Of a DNA stretch of 64,000 nucleotides, positions 44,532-53,302 are shown piece after piece. The DNA lies in contig NZ_CP123622.1 in assembly GCF_029873255.1 (NCBI RefSeq), positions 2,331,001-2,395,000 of the forward strand. Reading direction: 5' to 3'. Under the pieces are notes generated by a model that saw only the letters and a program-made list of their open reading frames with translations, was not told where the DNA came from and did not search any database. Made by a program: the position numbers and the translations under genes. Source of the DNA: Pigmentibacter sp. JX0631 (GTDB lineage: Bacteria; Bdellovibrionota_B; Oligoflexia; Silvanigrellales; Silvanigrellaceae). Positions within the stretch are counted from its first letter, which is position 1. Each line of letters begins with the position of its first letter.

Positions 44532-44640
44532 TAACAGTTTATAACAAAATAAGAAAATAATTCCCAGTACAGTTCCAAAAAAAATAGGAGTACAGTTGAG
44601 GGTTAATATTGTAAACTGTACCTATCAATTAAACTGTTAA
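44532..44640. promoter_or_regulatory. Five operator-like repeats of the MocR regulator
   Basis: The octamers TAACAGTT (44532-44539), GTACAGTT (44567-44574 and 44590-44597, exactly 23 bp apart) and, on the other strand, GTACAGTT (44614-44621) and TAACAGTT (44632-44639) form five copies of a (T/G)(A/T)ACAGTT motif. They fill the divergent region between the MocR gene and the 78-residue ORF. Arrays of short repeats two helical turns apart are typical of MocR binding sites such as those of GabR and PdxR. Confidence 0.65.
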
Positions 44641-44701
44641 AATTATAATTTAATGCCGAGACTTTCTAGAACTTTTATTTAGAATTTTTTATGAGGTAGT
44701 T

Positions 44702-44938
44702 ATGAAAGAACAAAATGCTTATGATATTCACTCTGTTTATTTAAAATCTAATGAAACAGGAATTGAAAATTGGGAAAGAATTGAAGGGGTATATGATTTT
44801 GAAGCTAGGGAAGATGCTGAAAAAGTAATCCCAAGTTACCAAGGTTTAAAATCTAAGACAAAATTGAAATTGAATATCCAAAAATCAGCAACTGTCATTC
44901 CAGGTGCAGTACGAAGAATTGTAAAGTTTTTCAAATAA
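44702..44938 (+). CDS. Hypothetical 78-residue protein
   Basis: The frame begins at ATG 44702 after a strong site, TTATGAGGTAGTT, and runs without interruption. The protein is soluble and polar: KEQNAYDIHSVYLKSNETG, WERIEGVYDFEAREDAEKV and a basic C-terminus IPGAVRRIVKFFK. No family is recognised. Because it is divergent from the MocR gene with the operator array between them, it is the likeliest direct target of that regulator. It ends about 110 bp before the cobalamin riboswitch. Confidence 0.6.
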   Translation: MKEQNAYDIHSVYLKSNETGIENWERIEGVYDFEAREDAEKVIPSYQGLKSKTKLKLNIQKSATVIPGAVRRIVKFFK

Positions 44939-45049
44939 AAATTAATTTTTGCAAAGTGTTTTGGTTTCCTTCTTTTCATATACCTTCTAGAAATAATTCA
45001 CCGTCAATTGACTAAAATAGTAAGCTATGTAACTTTTGTGAAGTTGATG

Positions 45050-45222
45050 GTTTTGCGTTTTTTATTTGATAAAAAACCAAATTAAAAGGGAATTTAGTGT
45101 AAATCTAAAACTGTCCCGCAGCGGTAAAAAAGAACGAAATTTGCAATATAGCACTGGTTAATCTGGGAAGCTGCAAAAAGTAGGAATTAAAAAAGGCTTT
45201 TAAGTCCGAAGACCTGCCATCA
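45050..45222 (+). ncRNA. Cobalamin (B12) riboswitch
   Basis: The region carries the canonical order AAAAGGGAATTTAGTGTAAA, then ACTGTCCCGCAGCGGTAA, and ends with the B12-box AAGTCCGAAGACCTGCC (45201-45217). These are the conserved P3-P6 core and P7 box of adenosylcobalamin-class riboswitches. It lies about 65-235 nt upstream of the receptor gene at 45286. A promoter-like TTGACT lies at 45008-45013. Its 5' boundary is approximate. Confidence 0.93.
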
Positions 45223-45285
45223 TGCGTTCCTTGTAGACGCTTATGGAACAAGATCCGAGGGGATCTTCTATAAAAAGAAAAAAAC

Positions 45286-47436
45286 ATGAAGTTTATTATC
45301 GCAACAAAACTTTTTTTGTTGCCTAGTTTGGCATATTCCCAAAGTCCAGCTCCAATTATTGTGTTACCTAAAGATGAAAGTTCTGATTTAGGGAAAATGC
45401 AATCAAAAGAAAAATTTAAAACTTCACAAGAAATTTTAGAAGATCCTGCTTCTGGAAATATCAATCAGGAACATATTTCTGCAACAACAGAACCCGGGAC
45501 ATTACCAGAACCAAAAAGTATTTCTGATTTGGCAAAAAGAATAACTACAGGACAAGTAGAACAATTTGGTGGTGAAGCTGGTGCTTTGCGAGTCCGTCTC
45601 AGAGGTGCTCGGGCTTTTGAGCCCACTTACTATTTTAATGGACTTCCTTTGGCTGGATCTGATTCCAGTGAGCAAATAGTTTCTTTAATTCCTATTTCAG
45701 CAATAGCAAGCCTGCTGGTTTATCCCGATAGCCCACCCTTTTGGTTAAGCAGTATGGGCATTAGTGGCGATATAAATGTGATCAGTTGTCAGAAAGATAA
45801 TTGCTTTGCTAAAAATAGAGCGTCTGATGAAAATTTTTTCAAATTAAATTCTAGAGTGGGTTCATTTCATTACTGGCAAAACTCTATTAGTCATGCTCTT
45901 CAGTTGAATAAGAATTATTCTGTGTTTTCTGCGGTAGAAGCAACAAGTAGTAAAGAAGACTATCCTGTATTTAACAATAATAATTCTATATTAAATGCAA
46001 ATAAAGGTCAGTATGAAAATTTGCAAAATAATGATTTTCATAAATATTCAGGATATTTTCATTTAAATATAAATTCTAATTTTTTCGGAAGTATAAATTC
46101 AGCTAATTTATATACAGATTATGAAAAGGGAATTTCAGGAGCAGTCAGTAGTTCTTCAAGTGCAAGAATTAAAAAGAAACTATTTATAAGCACTCTTCAA
46201 GCGGAAAAATTTTATCCAGATAATGGAATAATGTGGAACAATCAATTAGGGATTATTTTAAATAAATCAGAAATTTCAAATTTTTCTGAAGGATTTACTA
46301 CTCAAGCAAATTCAAGTTTTAATACAACGGCGCAAGTTAAATCATGGGTAACAATTCCATCTCAAATTATTTCAGAAGAAAAGTCTGGTATTATTTTAGA
46401 ATACCTTAATTTTACGCAAAATACTACAGCCGCGGTTCCTGCAGCACTTGATAATTCTAGTGATAGTCAAAGTAACTCACAAAGGCAAGAATTTCATTTA
46501 GGACTATTTGAAAGTATTTATTTTCCAGTAACTAAAGATTATTCTTTATCATTTAATTTAAATAGCTGGGTTTCAGCAGCTCAGTCGCAGATGTCTATTG
46601 ATTGTAATAAAGGAAATTTACAAAGCATTTGTAATACTAAAAGCAATAATATGGATAAAAATATTTACGGTTATTCTTTTTCAATTCAACAAAAATATTT
46701 ATTTATTATAAATTATTTGCGCTATACCTTAGCAATGCGTAGACCTTACTTAGCTGAAATTTATGGTTCACCAAGTGGAATTTTGGCAAATAATAATTTG
46801 CAAGAGGAACAAAGCAAAAAAATTGAATTTGGGTTTACATTTCCCTATTTTGAAATTGGAACTTTTTATACAAAAGATTCTAATTTAATTTTTCTGCAAG
46901 AAATTAATCAGTTTACTTCACAGTATCAAAATATAGAAGATTCAAATCGTGTTGGATTGTATTTAAATTCAGATGTTTACTTGTATAAAAATTGGAAATT
47001 CTATTTTTCTTACCAATATGTTAAATCATTAATGACTAAAAATAAAAACGAATATTTTGTTCCAAGAAGCTCAGAAAATTCAATTAATTCTGGAACAAGC
47101 GTTGATAATATATTTTTAACAAAGTTTAATGAATACTCTACATATTTTGGCTCATTTGTAAATTTAAATTGGCAAAGCGAGTTTTATTTGGATTACTTAA
47201 ATATAAATAAAGTAGAGATACCTCCTATTTACAATACGGGTTTTTCTTTCCAATTTAAAAATAGAAAAGAACAAAGAAACTTTATTTTTTCTTTCGATAT
47301 TTTTAATATAGCTGATGAAACTTATGCAAGAGTATCAAACATCACAGGTTTTTCACAACAAATGCAAACAAATGGTTATATTGGTTACCCTCCCCCCGGA
47401 AGACGATTTTATCTTACAATTTCAGGAGAAATATAA
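45286..47436 (+). CDS. TonB-dependent outer-membrane receptor, probably for cobalamin
   Basis: This 716-residue protein has a signal peptide (MKFIIATKLFLLPSLAYS). The short N-terminal PIIVLPKDE is a TonB-box-like segment. The plug region includes ISDLAKRITTGQVEQFGGEAG, RVRLRGARAFEPTYYFNG and INVISCQKDNC. Then about 550 residues of barrel end in a C-terminal aromatic-rich strand (RRFYLTISGEI). The upstream riboswitch strongly suggests uptake of cobalamin or cobinamide, in the manner of BtuB. AAAAAG spacing before the ATG gives a weak ribosome site. A TonB-like protein is encoded at 4931. The next gene starts at TAATG. Confidence 0.92.
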   Translation: MKFIIATKLFLLPSLAYSQSPAPIIVLPKDESSDLGKMQSKEKFKTSQEILEDPASGNINQEHISATTEPGTLPEPKSISDLAKRITTGQVEQFGGEAGALRVRLRGARAFEPTYYFNGLPLAGSDSSEQIVSLIPISAIASLLVYPDSPPFWLSSMGISGDINVISCQKDNCFAKNRASDENFFKLNSRVGSFHYWQNSISHALQLNKNYSVFSAVEATSSKEDYPVFNNNNSILNANKGQYENLQNNDFHKYSGYFHLNINSNFFGSINSANLYTDYEKGISGAVSSSSSARIKKKLFISTLQAEKFYPDNGIMWNNQLGIILNKSEISNFSEGFTTQANSSFNTTAQVKSWVTIPSQIISEEKSGIILEYLNFTQNTTAAVPAALDNSSDSQSNSQRQEFHLGLFESIYFPVTKDYSLSFNLNSWVSAAQSQMSIDCNKGNLQSICNTKSNNMDKNIYGYSFSIQQKYLFIINYLRYTLAMRRPYLAEIYGSPSGILANNNLQEEQSKKIEFGFTFPYFEIGTFYTKDSNLIFLQEINQFTSQYQNIEDSNRVGLYLNSDVYLYKNWKFYFSYQYVKSLMTKNKNEYFVPRSSENSINSGTSVDNIFLTKFNEYSTYFGSFVNLNWQSEFYLDYLNINKVEIPPIYNTGFSFQFKNRKEQRNFIFSFDIFNIADETYARVSNITGFSQQMQTNGYIGYPPPGRRFYLTISGEI

Positions 47437-48638
47437 TGAATAAATTAACCTTTAAAGTAATAAATTTTTCTCTCATTTCTGTTTTAATTGCATGCGGCAA
47501 GAAAGAGAATGTAAATCCAGAATTTGTTATCACAGATGATAAAACAAGTTTTGTTGCAAATAAATACAATAACTTCAGTAATTTATATACATTTGATTTT
47601 GATACTAAAAAATTAGAACTTATTTTATCTAGAACTCCTAGTGGAGATGCAAATGTATATCAAAAAATGAATGATTCTAATGGCATTGAGGGATTTTATT
47701 TTGCTGAAAGATTTTTGTCTTCTCCAACTCGTATTACTTATCTTAAAGCAAACAAAAAAACTTCTGGGATTGAAAATACCAATTTTCCAATAAATATTCA
47801 CAATTTAATTATGTTTAAAAATAAACTTCTTGGGATTGGCTATGAAGCAGAAATCATAGCTTCATCACCGGATTTATCGAATACCTTTATAAGTAAAGTT
47901 AAACTAGATACCGGATCTGTTTCATTAACTACTGAAGAAAAGCAATTAAAAACAACTCATTTATTAACAGCAAATAATAAAGTGTATGTTCTTACTTTAG
48001 GAACCTATGATTATGCTGGGTATCAAAAAAATAAGCCCTATATTTTTGAATTAGCAGATGATTTGAAAACTATAGTTAAGAAAACAGAAATAACCAATTG
48101 TTTTAATCCTGCAAGTCAAGTTAAAGTAATTGATACCAGTAAAGTTATCTTAAATTGTAATCCTTATTCTGAAGATAAAGGGCTAGATACAAATTTAGTT
48201 TATATTGATGTTGCTAGTAATAATATAATCATTAAAGAAATATTAAGGACAGATAAAAATGGTGATGTTCAACAATATGAATTAGGTGGTGTTTCTGCAA
48301 CGAAAGATTCTATCTTAATCACAGAAAGAAAAGATACTGGTAGCTATACATGGGATAAAATTAATTCTGCCTATTGGTTTGACCTGAATAATCCTGAAAC
48401 TATTGTGTTAAATGAGAAAAATCGCAAGAAATATGTAAAGAGTTTAGCAGGAAAAGTTACATATAATTATAGTAAAAATATGTATTTATTTAGCTGTGTG
48501 GTAGATCCTGCAAGTTTTACTTGTATAAATGGAAAAGCTGCGATATCCAAAGACCTGCTCGGTGAAAAGTCTGAAATCATAGATTTTAATATACCTGAAA
48601 TTAATGAAATTCAGTTCCCTATTCCAATTTATCCATGA
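47436..48638 (+). CDS. Lipoprotein paired with the cobalamin receptor
   Basis: The product has 400 residues, with a lipobox LIACGKKEN (Cys near residue 20). The mature part looks like a repeated beta-strand fold. It could be a propeller: segments such as SNLYTFDFDTKKLELILSRT, PYIFELADDLKTIVKKTEI and DTNLVYIDVASNNIIIKEI recur at about 60-residue intervals. It begins at TAATG directly from the receptor stop, so both are under B12 control. The family is unrecognised. By position it may be a surface co-receptor that delivers corrinoid to the barrel, as with BtuG-type proteins; that is inference. Confidence 0.72.
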   Translation: MNKLTFKVINFSLISVLIACGKKENVNPEFVITDDKTSFVANKYNNFSNLYTFDFDTKKLELILSRTPSGDANVYQKMNDSNGIEGFYFAERFLSSPTRITYLKANKKTSGIENTNFPINIHNLIMFKNKLLGIGYEAEIIASSPDLSNTFISKVKLDTGSVSLTTEEKQLKTTHLLTANNKVYVLTLGTYDYAGYQKNKPYIFELADDLKTIVKKTEITNCFNPASQVKVIDTSKVILNCNPYSEDKGLDTNLVYIDVASNNIIIKEILRTDKNGDVQQYELGGVSATKDSILITERKDTGSYTWDKINSAYWFDLNNPETIVLNEKNRKKYVKSLAGKVTYNYSKNMYLFSCVVDPASFTCINGKAAISKDLLGEKSEIIDFNIPEINEIQFPIPIYP

Positions 48639-48650
48639 AAGTTTGCTTCC

Positions 48651-49742
48651 ATGTCTTATTCTTTATTGCTTTATTGTAGATCTGGCTTTGAAAGCGAATG
48701 TGCTGCGGAAATCTTGGCTTATACAGCTGAACGTTCCGTTGCAGGCTTTGTCAAAGCGAAGGGAAACACCGCCCATGTTCTTTTTCAAGGACATGATCCT
48801 CAAGCAGTAATCAATATTTGGAATGATTTGCAATTAAAAGATCTTATTTTTGCAAGACAAATAATTTTAGTTGCTCCCTTAGTGGCAGACTTACCTGAAA
48901 CCAATAGAACAAAACCTATATATAACTTATTTTTAACAAATTTTGCCGATGTTTTAAATGGAAGACATATTTTAGATGATCTTTTTATAGAAACTTTTGA
49001 TACAGATTCGCAAAAAGAGCTATTAAATTTTTGTAAAAAATTTACAAGTCCTATGCTTTCAGAGCTAAAGAAAAATGGTTTTATTATAAATGATAAATCT
49101 CAGCGCGCTTTACGAATGCATTTAGTATTTTTAACAGGACAAAGTTGCTATATTGGTTTATGTGCCCCTAAAAAGGCTTCGCAATGGTTTATGGGAATTC
49201 CGAGATTTAAATTTCCTATCGATGCCCCTAGTCGCTCTACTTTAAAGCTAGAAGAAGCATTGCATGTTTTCTGCAATTCAGCAGAAAGGGAAAGTGAATT
49301 GCAAGCAGGTATGACAGCTGTAGATTTAGGAGCAAGCCCAGGGGGATGGACTTATCAATTTGTGCGCAGAAATATCTATGTTTTTGCGATAGATAATGGA
49401 CCAATGCAAGATAAATTAATGAAAACTGGTTTGGTTGAGCATTTGAAAGAAGATGGGTTTAAATATAGATCAAAAAAACCAGTGGATTGGTTAGTTTGTG
49501 ATATGGTTGAACAACCTAAGAAAATTGCCCAATTAATAGCTGATTGGGCTAAGTTTAAATTAAGCAAAAGGTTTATTTTTAATTTAAAATTACCAATGAA
49601 AAAAAGATATATTGAAGTAACAAATTGCTTAAATTTAATTCGTAGTGAATTAGACGCAGAGCGAATTCGCTATACTTTGCAAGCGCGCCAACTCTATCAT
49701 GATAGGGAAGAAGTTACTGTGTATTTAAAAATTGAAAACTAA
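48651..49742 (+). CDS. rlmM: 23S rRNA C2498 2'-O-ribose methyltransferase
   Basis: The product has 363 residues. The N-terminal part (LLLYCRSGFESECAAEILAY) and the THUMP-like region fit RlmM. The Rossmann methyltransferase domain shows TAVDLGASPGGWTYQFVRR (SAM motif I), YVFAIDNGPM, WLVCDMVEQPKKIA and the catalytic-Lys segment FIFNLKLPMKKR. RlmM modifies C2498 of 23S rRNA during ribosome assembly. The GGCAMK-like N-terminus and length agree. It starts 12 nt after the lipoprotein stop, in the same direction, but is likely to have its own promoter too. The gene is intact. Confidence 0.93.
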   Translation: MSYSLLLYCRSGFESECAAEILAYTAERSVAGFVKAKGNTAHVLFQGHDPQAVINIWNDLQLKDLIFARQIILVAPLVADLPETNRTKPIYNLFLTNFADVLNGRHILDDLFIETFDTDSQKELLNFCKKFTSPMLSELKKNGFIINDKSQRALRMHLVFLTGQSCYIGLCAPKKASQWFMGIPRFKFPIDAPSRSTLKLEEALHVFCNSAERESELQAGMTAVDLGASPGGWTYQFVRRNIYVFAIDNGPMQDKLMKTGLVEHLKEDGFKYRSKKPVDWLVCDMVEQPKKIAQLIADWAKFKLSKRFIFNLKLPMKKRYIEVTNCLNLIRSELDAERIRYTLQARQLYHDREEVTVYLKIEN

Positions 49743-49755
49743 TATTTTCATTTTA
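49733..49755. terminator. Bidirectional terminator between convergent genes
   Basis: A 6-bp stem TGAAAA/TTTTCA with loop CTAATA spans the rlmM stop. It is followed on the plus strand by TTTTAT and on the minus strand by ATTTTT. It may end transcription from both sides. Confidence 0.5.
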
Positions 49756-50979
49756 TCTAGGTAACTCTATAACAAAACAAGTATTTTGAATTATTGTATC
49801 CAAGTAAAATATTCCTTTATGTTCTTCTATAATTCCTTTGGTAGAGCACAATCCTAATCCAATGCCTTTTCCTACTTCTTTTGTTGTAAAAAAAGGTTTC
49901 ATTAAATTTTCTCTGTTCTCCTTTGAGATACCTACTCCATTATCAATAAAACTTATTTTAATTCTATCTGATAAAACTTGAAAAGAAATATTAATTACTT
50001 TATTTTCCACGGTTTCAAGAGCATCATAGGCATTTAGAAGTAAATTTAAAAAAGCTTGGCGGATGTGATTAGGTTTACAATTGATATAGATATTTTTTAC
50101 ATTTTCAGAGTGTTCTATATTAATTTCAATGCTTCTATTTTTAATTTTTTCATTGCAAAGTAATAAAGTTTCATTTAGCAATCCTAATATAGAATATGGT
50201 TGAAGAGGTTCTTTTTCAGAATTTTTGGCAAAAAGTCTTAAATTGCTAATTATATCTTTAATTCGATCTTTAGTAACCTCAATTTTTTCTATTTCATTTA
50301 ATAAATAAGTCCCATCTATTGTTTTATTTTCTTTTATATATTCTTTCATAAGATGTGTCTTACCGGTAATAATCATTAACGGATTGTTAATTTCATGCGC
50401 TATCCCAGAGGCCATTTCTCCTAAAGAAAGCATTTTTGCATGCTGAATCAGATTTTTTTCATCATTTTGAATTTTTTTAAACAATTTTTTCATTTCAAAG
50501 TTTTGAATGACTAGTTTTGCCAATGCTTTCAAAATACGTTCTTGATCGCTATTTAGTTTACTTGGTTTATAATCTATTACACAAAGTGTTCCTAATTTGT
50601 AACCTGTACTTGTGATTAATGGAGAACCCGCATAAAATTTAATTTTAGGATCTGCAGTTACTAAAGGATTATCTTTAAATCGTTCATCATGTTCTGTATT
50701 TTCAACAATAAAAATTTCATCTTGTTGAATGGCATGCCCACAAAAAGAAATATCACGAGGGGTTTCTGCTGCATTTAGACCAAGATTTGCTTTAAACCAC
50801 TGCCTTTCTTTATCAATAATACTAATTAAGCTGATTGGTGTATGACAAATATAAGATGCTATAAAAACAATTTCATCTAAATTAAATTCTGGAGGAGTAT
50901 CTAGTATCCCATAATCGTATAACTCTTTTATTCTTTTGTCTTCATTTTCTAAAATAGGTGCTGCTAACATAAATTTCAC
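49753..50979 (-). CDS. GAF-domain sensor histidine kinase
   Basis: The product has 408 residues. The N-terminal GAF domain (about 20-165) has the pattern RIKELYDYGILDTPPE, RQWFKANLGL, RDISFCGHAI and GYKLGTLCVID. This is common in cyanobacterial-type GAF kinases and GGDEF proteins. The dimerisation/phosphoacceptor box is MASGIAHEINNPLMIITG with His near 194. The ATPase domain has NLLLNAYDALE (N box), ISFIDNGVGIS (G1) and FTTKEVGKGIGLGLCSTKGI (F/G2). No response regulator gene is adjacent, so this is an orphan kinase. It is soluble, without a membrane helix, so it senses a cytoplasmic signal. Confidence 0.94.
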   Translation of the reverse strand: MKFMLAAPILENEDKRIKELYDYGILDTPPEFNLDEIVFIASYICHTPISLISIIDKERQWFKANLGLNAAETPRDISFCGHAIQQDEIFIVENTEHDERFKDNPLVTADPKIKFYAGSPLITSTGYKLGTLCVIDYKPSKLNSDQERILKALAKLVIQNFEMKKLFKKIQNDEKNLIQHAKMLSLGEMASGIAHEINNPLMIITGKTHLMKEYIKENKTIDGTYLLNEIEKIEVTKDRIKDIISNLRLFAKNSEKEPLQPYSILGLLNETLLLCNEKIKNRSIEINIEHSENVKNIYINCKPNHIRQAFLNLLLNAYDALETVENKVINISFQVLSDRIKISFIDNGVGISKENRENLMKPFFTTKEVGKGIGLGLCSTKGIIEEHKGIFYLDTIIQNTCFVIELPR

Positions 50980-51052
50980 CTTAGAAATAAATTTGAATTT
51001 ATTTTAAGATGATTATGATAAGTTTTCAAGCATTAGCTGAAAGATGTAAGAG

Positions 51053-52132
51053 TCAAAAAGATTGAGATAGTAGAAAGTTATATTCAGCTTGTTTGAAATC
51101 TGAAATAAGTTTTTGGGCATCAGCTTCTGAAGTGTTATAGGAAGTGATGATTCTTATAGAACAAATATTTTTTTCGAAGTTTTCTTGGGTAATATAAAAC
51201 AAATAATTTTTAGCTAAGTCGTCTTTAAGATTTATTGGTAATTCAATAAAAATTTGGTTAGTCTCAACTTTATTAAGAATTTTATACAGTTTCGTAGATT
51301 TTAATTCTTCTGCAATATAATAAGCTTTCTCATTAGCATTAGCCGCATTTTTTAACCACAAATTATTTTTAAAATAAGGAATAAACTGTGCAGGTATGAA
51401 TCTCATTTTAGAAAACAATTGCATAGATTGTTTTTGAATATAAAGCATGTCTTTGATTAGATCTTTATTAAACACAACTATGGCCTCTGCCATAATGGCT
51501 CCATTTTTTGTTGCGCCAAAAGATAGTATATCTACTCCTGTATCAACAACCATTTCTTTGAAAGTTTTCTTTAAGTAAGCAGCTGCATTTGCTATACGAG
51601 CGCCATCCATATGCACAATTAAACCGTTTGCATGGGCAAAATCACAAATTTCTTTAATTTCCTCACAAGTATACACAGTCCCTAATTCGGTTGATTGAGT
51701 TATAGAAACTGCTCTTGGTTTATTAAAATGGATATTCCGGAAATTTTGGAATACTTGCTTAAGACTACTTAAAGTAAGTTTTCCATCTGATGCATGCGAT
51801 GGGGCGGTAAAAATTTTAGCTCCAATAAAGTTCTCAAGTGCTCCACCCTCGGCGGTATTAATGTGGGCAATATCTGAACAAATTACCCCTTCGTAACTGC
51901 GCAAAATACTTTTCAAAGCAACTACATTTGCTGCAGTTCCTGTCCCAACAAAAAAAACTTCACAATCTTGCTTAAATTGTTTTTGAAACTCTTCCTTTGC
52001 TAGTTTTGAATAAGTATCTGATCCATAAGGAATTTCTATACTTTCTAAGGAAGTCATTAGAATAGCTGCAATGTCAGGATGTGCTCCTACATAGTTATCA
52101 CTTGCAAATTGAATAATTTTAGTATCTTGCAT
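51053..52132 (-). CDS. ltaE: Low-specificity L-threonine aldolase
   Basis: The product has 359 residues of the beta-eliminating-lyase family. Typical segments are SDNYVGAHPDIAAIL, FVGTGTAANVVALKSI, HINTAEGGALENF, VSITQSTELGTVYT, IVHMDGARIANAAAYL and ILSFGATKNGAIMAEAIVV, with the PLP-binding Lys in ATKNG. The enzyme splits L-threonine/allo-threonine into glycine and acetaldehyde. The gene is divergent from a small His-rich peptide gene across 130 bp. Its ATG is 52132. Downstream it is followed by a histidine kinase in the same direction. Confidence 0.93.
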   Translation of the reverse strand: MQDTKIIQFASDNYVGAHPDIAAILMTSLESIEIPYGSDTYSKLAKEEFQKQFKQDCEVFFVGTGTAANVVALKSILRSYEGVICSDIAHINTAEGGALENFIGAKIFTAPSHASDGKLTLSSLKQVFQNFRNIHFNKPRAVSITQSTELGTVYTCEEIKEICDFAHANGLIVHMDGARIANAAAYLKKTFKEMVVDTGVDILSFGATKNGAIMAEAIVVFNKDLIKDMLYIQKQSMQLFSKMRFIPAQFIPYFKNNLWLKNAANANEKAYYIAEELKSTKLYKILNKVETNQIFIELPINLKDDLAKNYLFYITQENFEKNICSIRIITSYNTSEADAQKLISDFKQAEYNFLLSQSF

Positions 52133-52261
52133 AATAAATCCTAAACTTTTAAGTAAAAACAGCTTGCCAAAATTATATGATGTTTGGTAGGTTCATACGT
52201 AGGTAATAAATGTTTTAAACATAATTACCAATTAAAGCAAACTTTTTTAAAGGGTGCAAAG

Positions 52262-52375
52262 ATGAGGATTAGTCAAGTATTTCAGGCGTTTAAAATATCT
52301 ACTTTAAATTTTAATAGCTTACCTAAAGCTTCATCTTCCGCACATCATTCTTACCATCATCATCATCATCAATAA
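52262..52375 (+). CDS. 37-residue peptide with His-rich end (possible leader peptide)
   Basis: ATG 52262, with AAAGGG about 9 nt upstream, opens 37 codons. The peptide has a basic N-terminal half and ends in ASSSAHHSYHHHHHQ: seven His among the last ten residues, all CAT. The arrangement resembles the His-rich leader peptides of attenuated operons such as hisL, though longer. A terminator-like hairpin (all-AT 7-bp stem, then T5) lies 66 nt after the stop (52441-52465), and a solute-binding-protein gene follows at 52510. Alternatively it could be a metal-binding peptide. A GGTAAT...ATTACC imperfect palindrome lies upstream at 52202-52229. Confidence 0.55.
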   Translation: MRISQVFQAFKISTLNFNSLPKASSSAHHSYHHHHHQ

Positions 52376-52509
52376 ATAGATTTCTTTTTCCCTTTTCATT
52401 TTTATAAATTTTTTTGAATCAACCGCTTTCTGCGCTAAGTTAATAATTTGATATTATTGATTTTTCTGTTAAAGAAAAGCATGATTAAACTGTCTAGAAT
52501 GGGTGTTTT

Positions 52510-53280
52510 ATGTATAAGTTTTTATATTTATTTGTGTTTTTTGTATATTCTGCAGTTGCTTTTGGACAAGATGCTGATCTGAGTTTTGAAAAAATTCAGA
52601 AGTCGGGAGTATTAAAAGTGTGTTCACAAGCTGGATTTATTCCTTTTGAAGTAAAAGACAATAAAGGAAATTGGAAAGGTTTTGACGTTGATATCATGCA
52701 AGAGTTTGCAAAAAAATATAAGCTAAAATTAGTTATGATGGATACTACTTTAGATGGTTTAATTCCATCTTTATTGACAGGTAAATGCGACTTTATTGCT
52801 TCAGGATTAACAATAACGGAAGAAAGGCAAAAGGCAGTATTGTTTTCAAAACCAGTTTATACAGTCATTGTTTCTGCAGCGTTATTGAATACCCCAGAAA
52901 ATAAAGAAAAGTATAAAACGTTTAGTGATTTAGATTCTTTGGGCACAAAAATTGCAACTCATACAGGAAGTGCTGCCACATTATTTTTAAAAGGTTATTT
53001 AAAAAAGGCTACACATTTGCAATTTGATACAGAAAGTGATGAAGTGAATGCTGTAGTCCAAAAAAGAACCACAGCTTTTGTTGAAGATAATGTTTTTATC
53101 GCACAAGCAAAAAAGGAAATGAAAATAGATTTTTATACTCTTTACTCGAATGAGAAAGGAGATTTGGCAATGGCTGCAAGAAAAAAAGATCAACAGCTAA
53201 TAGAAAAATTTAATGAATTTCTTGCTCAAATTGAAAAAAATGGTCAATATGCAAATATTAAAAAGAAATATTTTAATTGA
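52510..53280 (+). CDS. Amino-acid ABC transporter substrate-binding protein (SBP_bac_3)
   Basis: The product has 256 residues with a signal peptide (KFLYLFVFFVYSAVAFG). The mature protein shows the HisJ/GlnH pattern: VLKVCSQAGFIPFEVKDNK, WKGFDVDIMQEFAKKY, LIPSLLTGKCDFIASGLTIT and ERQKAVLFSKPVYT. The lower hinge segments (IATHTGSAATLF, RTTAFVEDNV, KKDQQLIEKFNEFLAQI) follow. It binds an amino acid in the periplasm. No permease or ATPase genes accompany it, so it must share transporter parts encoded elsewhere. The possible His leader upstream suggests, but does not prove, histidine or another basic ligand. The next gene starts 22 nt later. Confidence 0.93.
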   Translation: MYKFLYLFVFFVYSAVAFGQDADLSFEKIQKSGVLKVCSQAGFIPFEVKDNKGNWKGFDVDIMQEFAKKYKLKLVMMDTTLDGLIPSLLTGKCDFIASGLTITEERQKAVLFSKPVYTVIVSAALLNTPENKEKYKTFSDLDSLGTKIATHTGSAATLFLKGYLKKATHLQFDTESDEVNAVVQKRTTAFVEDNVFIAQAKKEMKIDFYTLYSNEKGDLAMAARKKDQQLIEKFNEFLAQIEKNGQYANIKKKYFN

Positions 53281-53302
53281 TGCATTTTATGGAGATGCTG
53301 AA

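Noticed and set aside
53213-53302. Longer N-terminus for the LRR protein
   Set aside because: It would overlap the solute-binding gene by 68 nt and lacks a ribosome site; ATG 53303 has GGAG at the right spacing.
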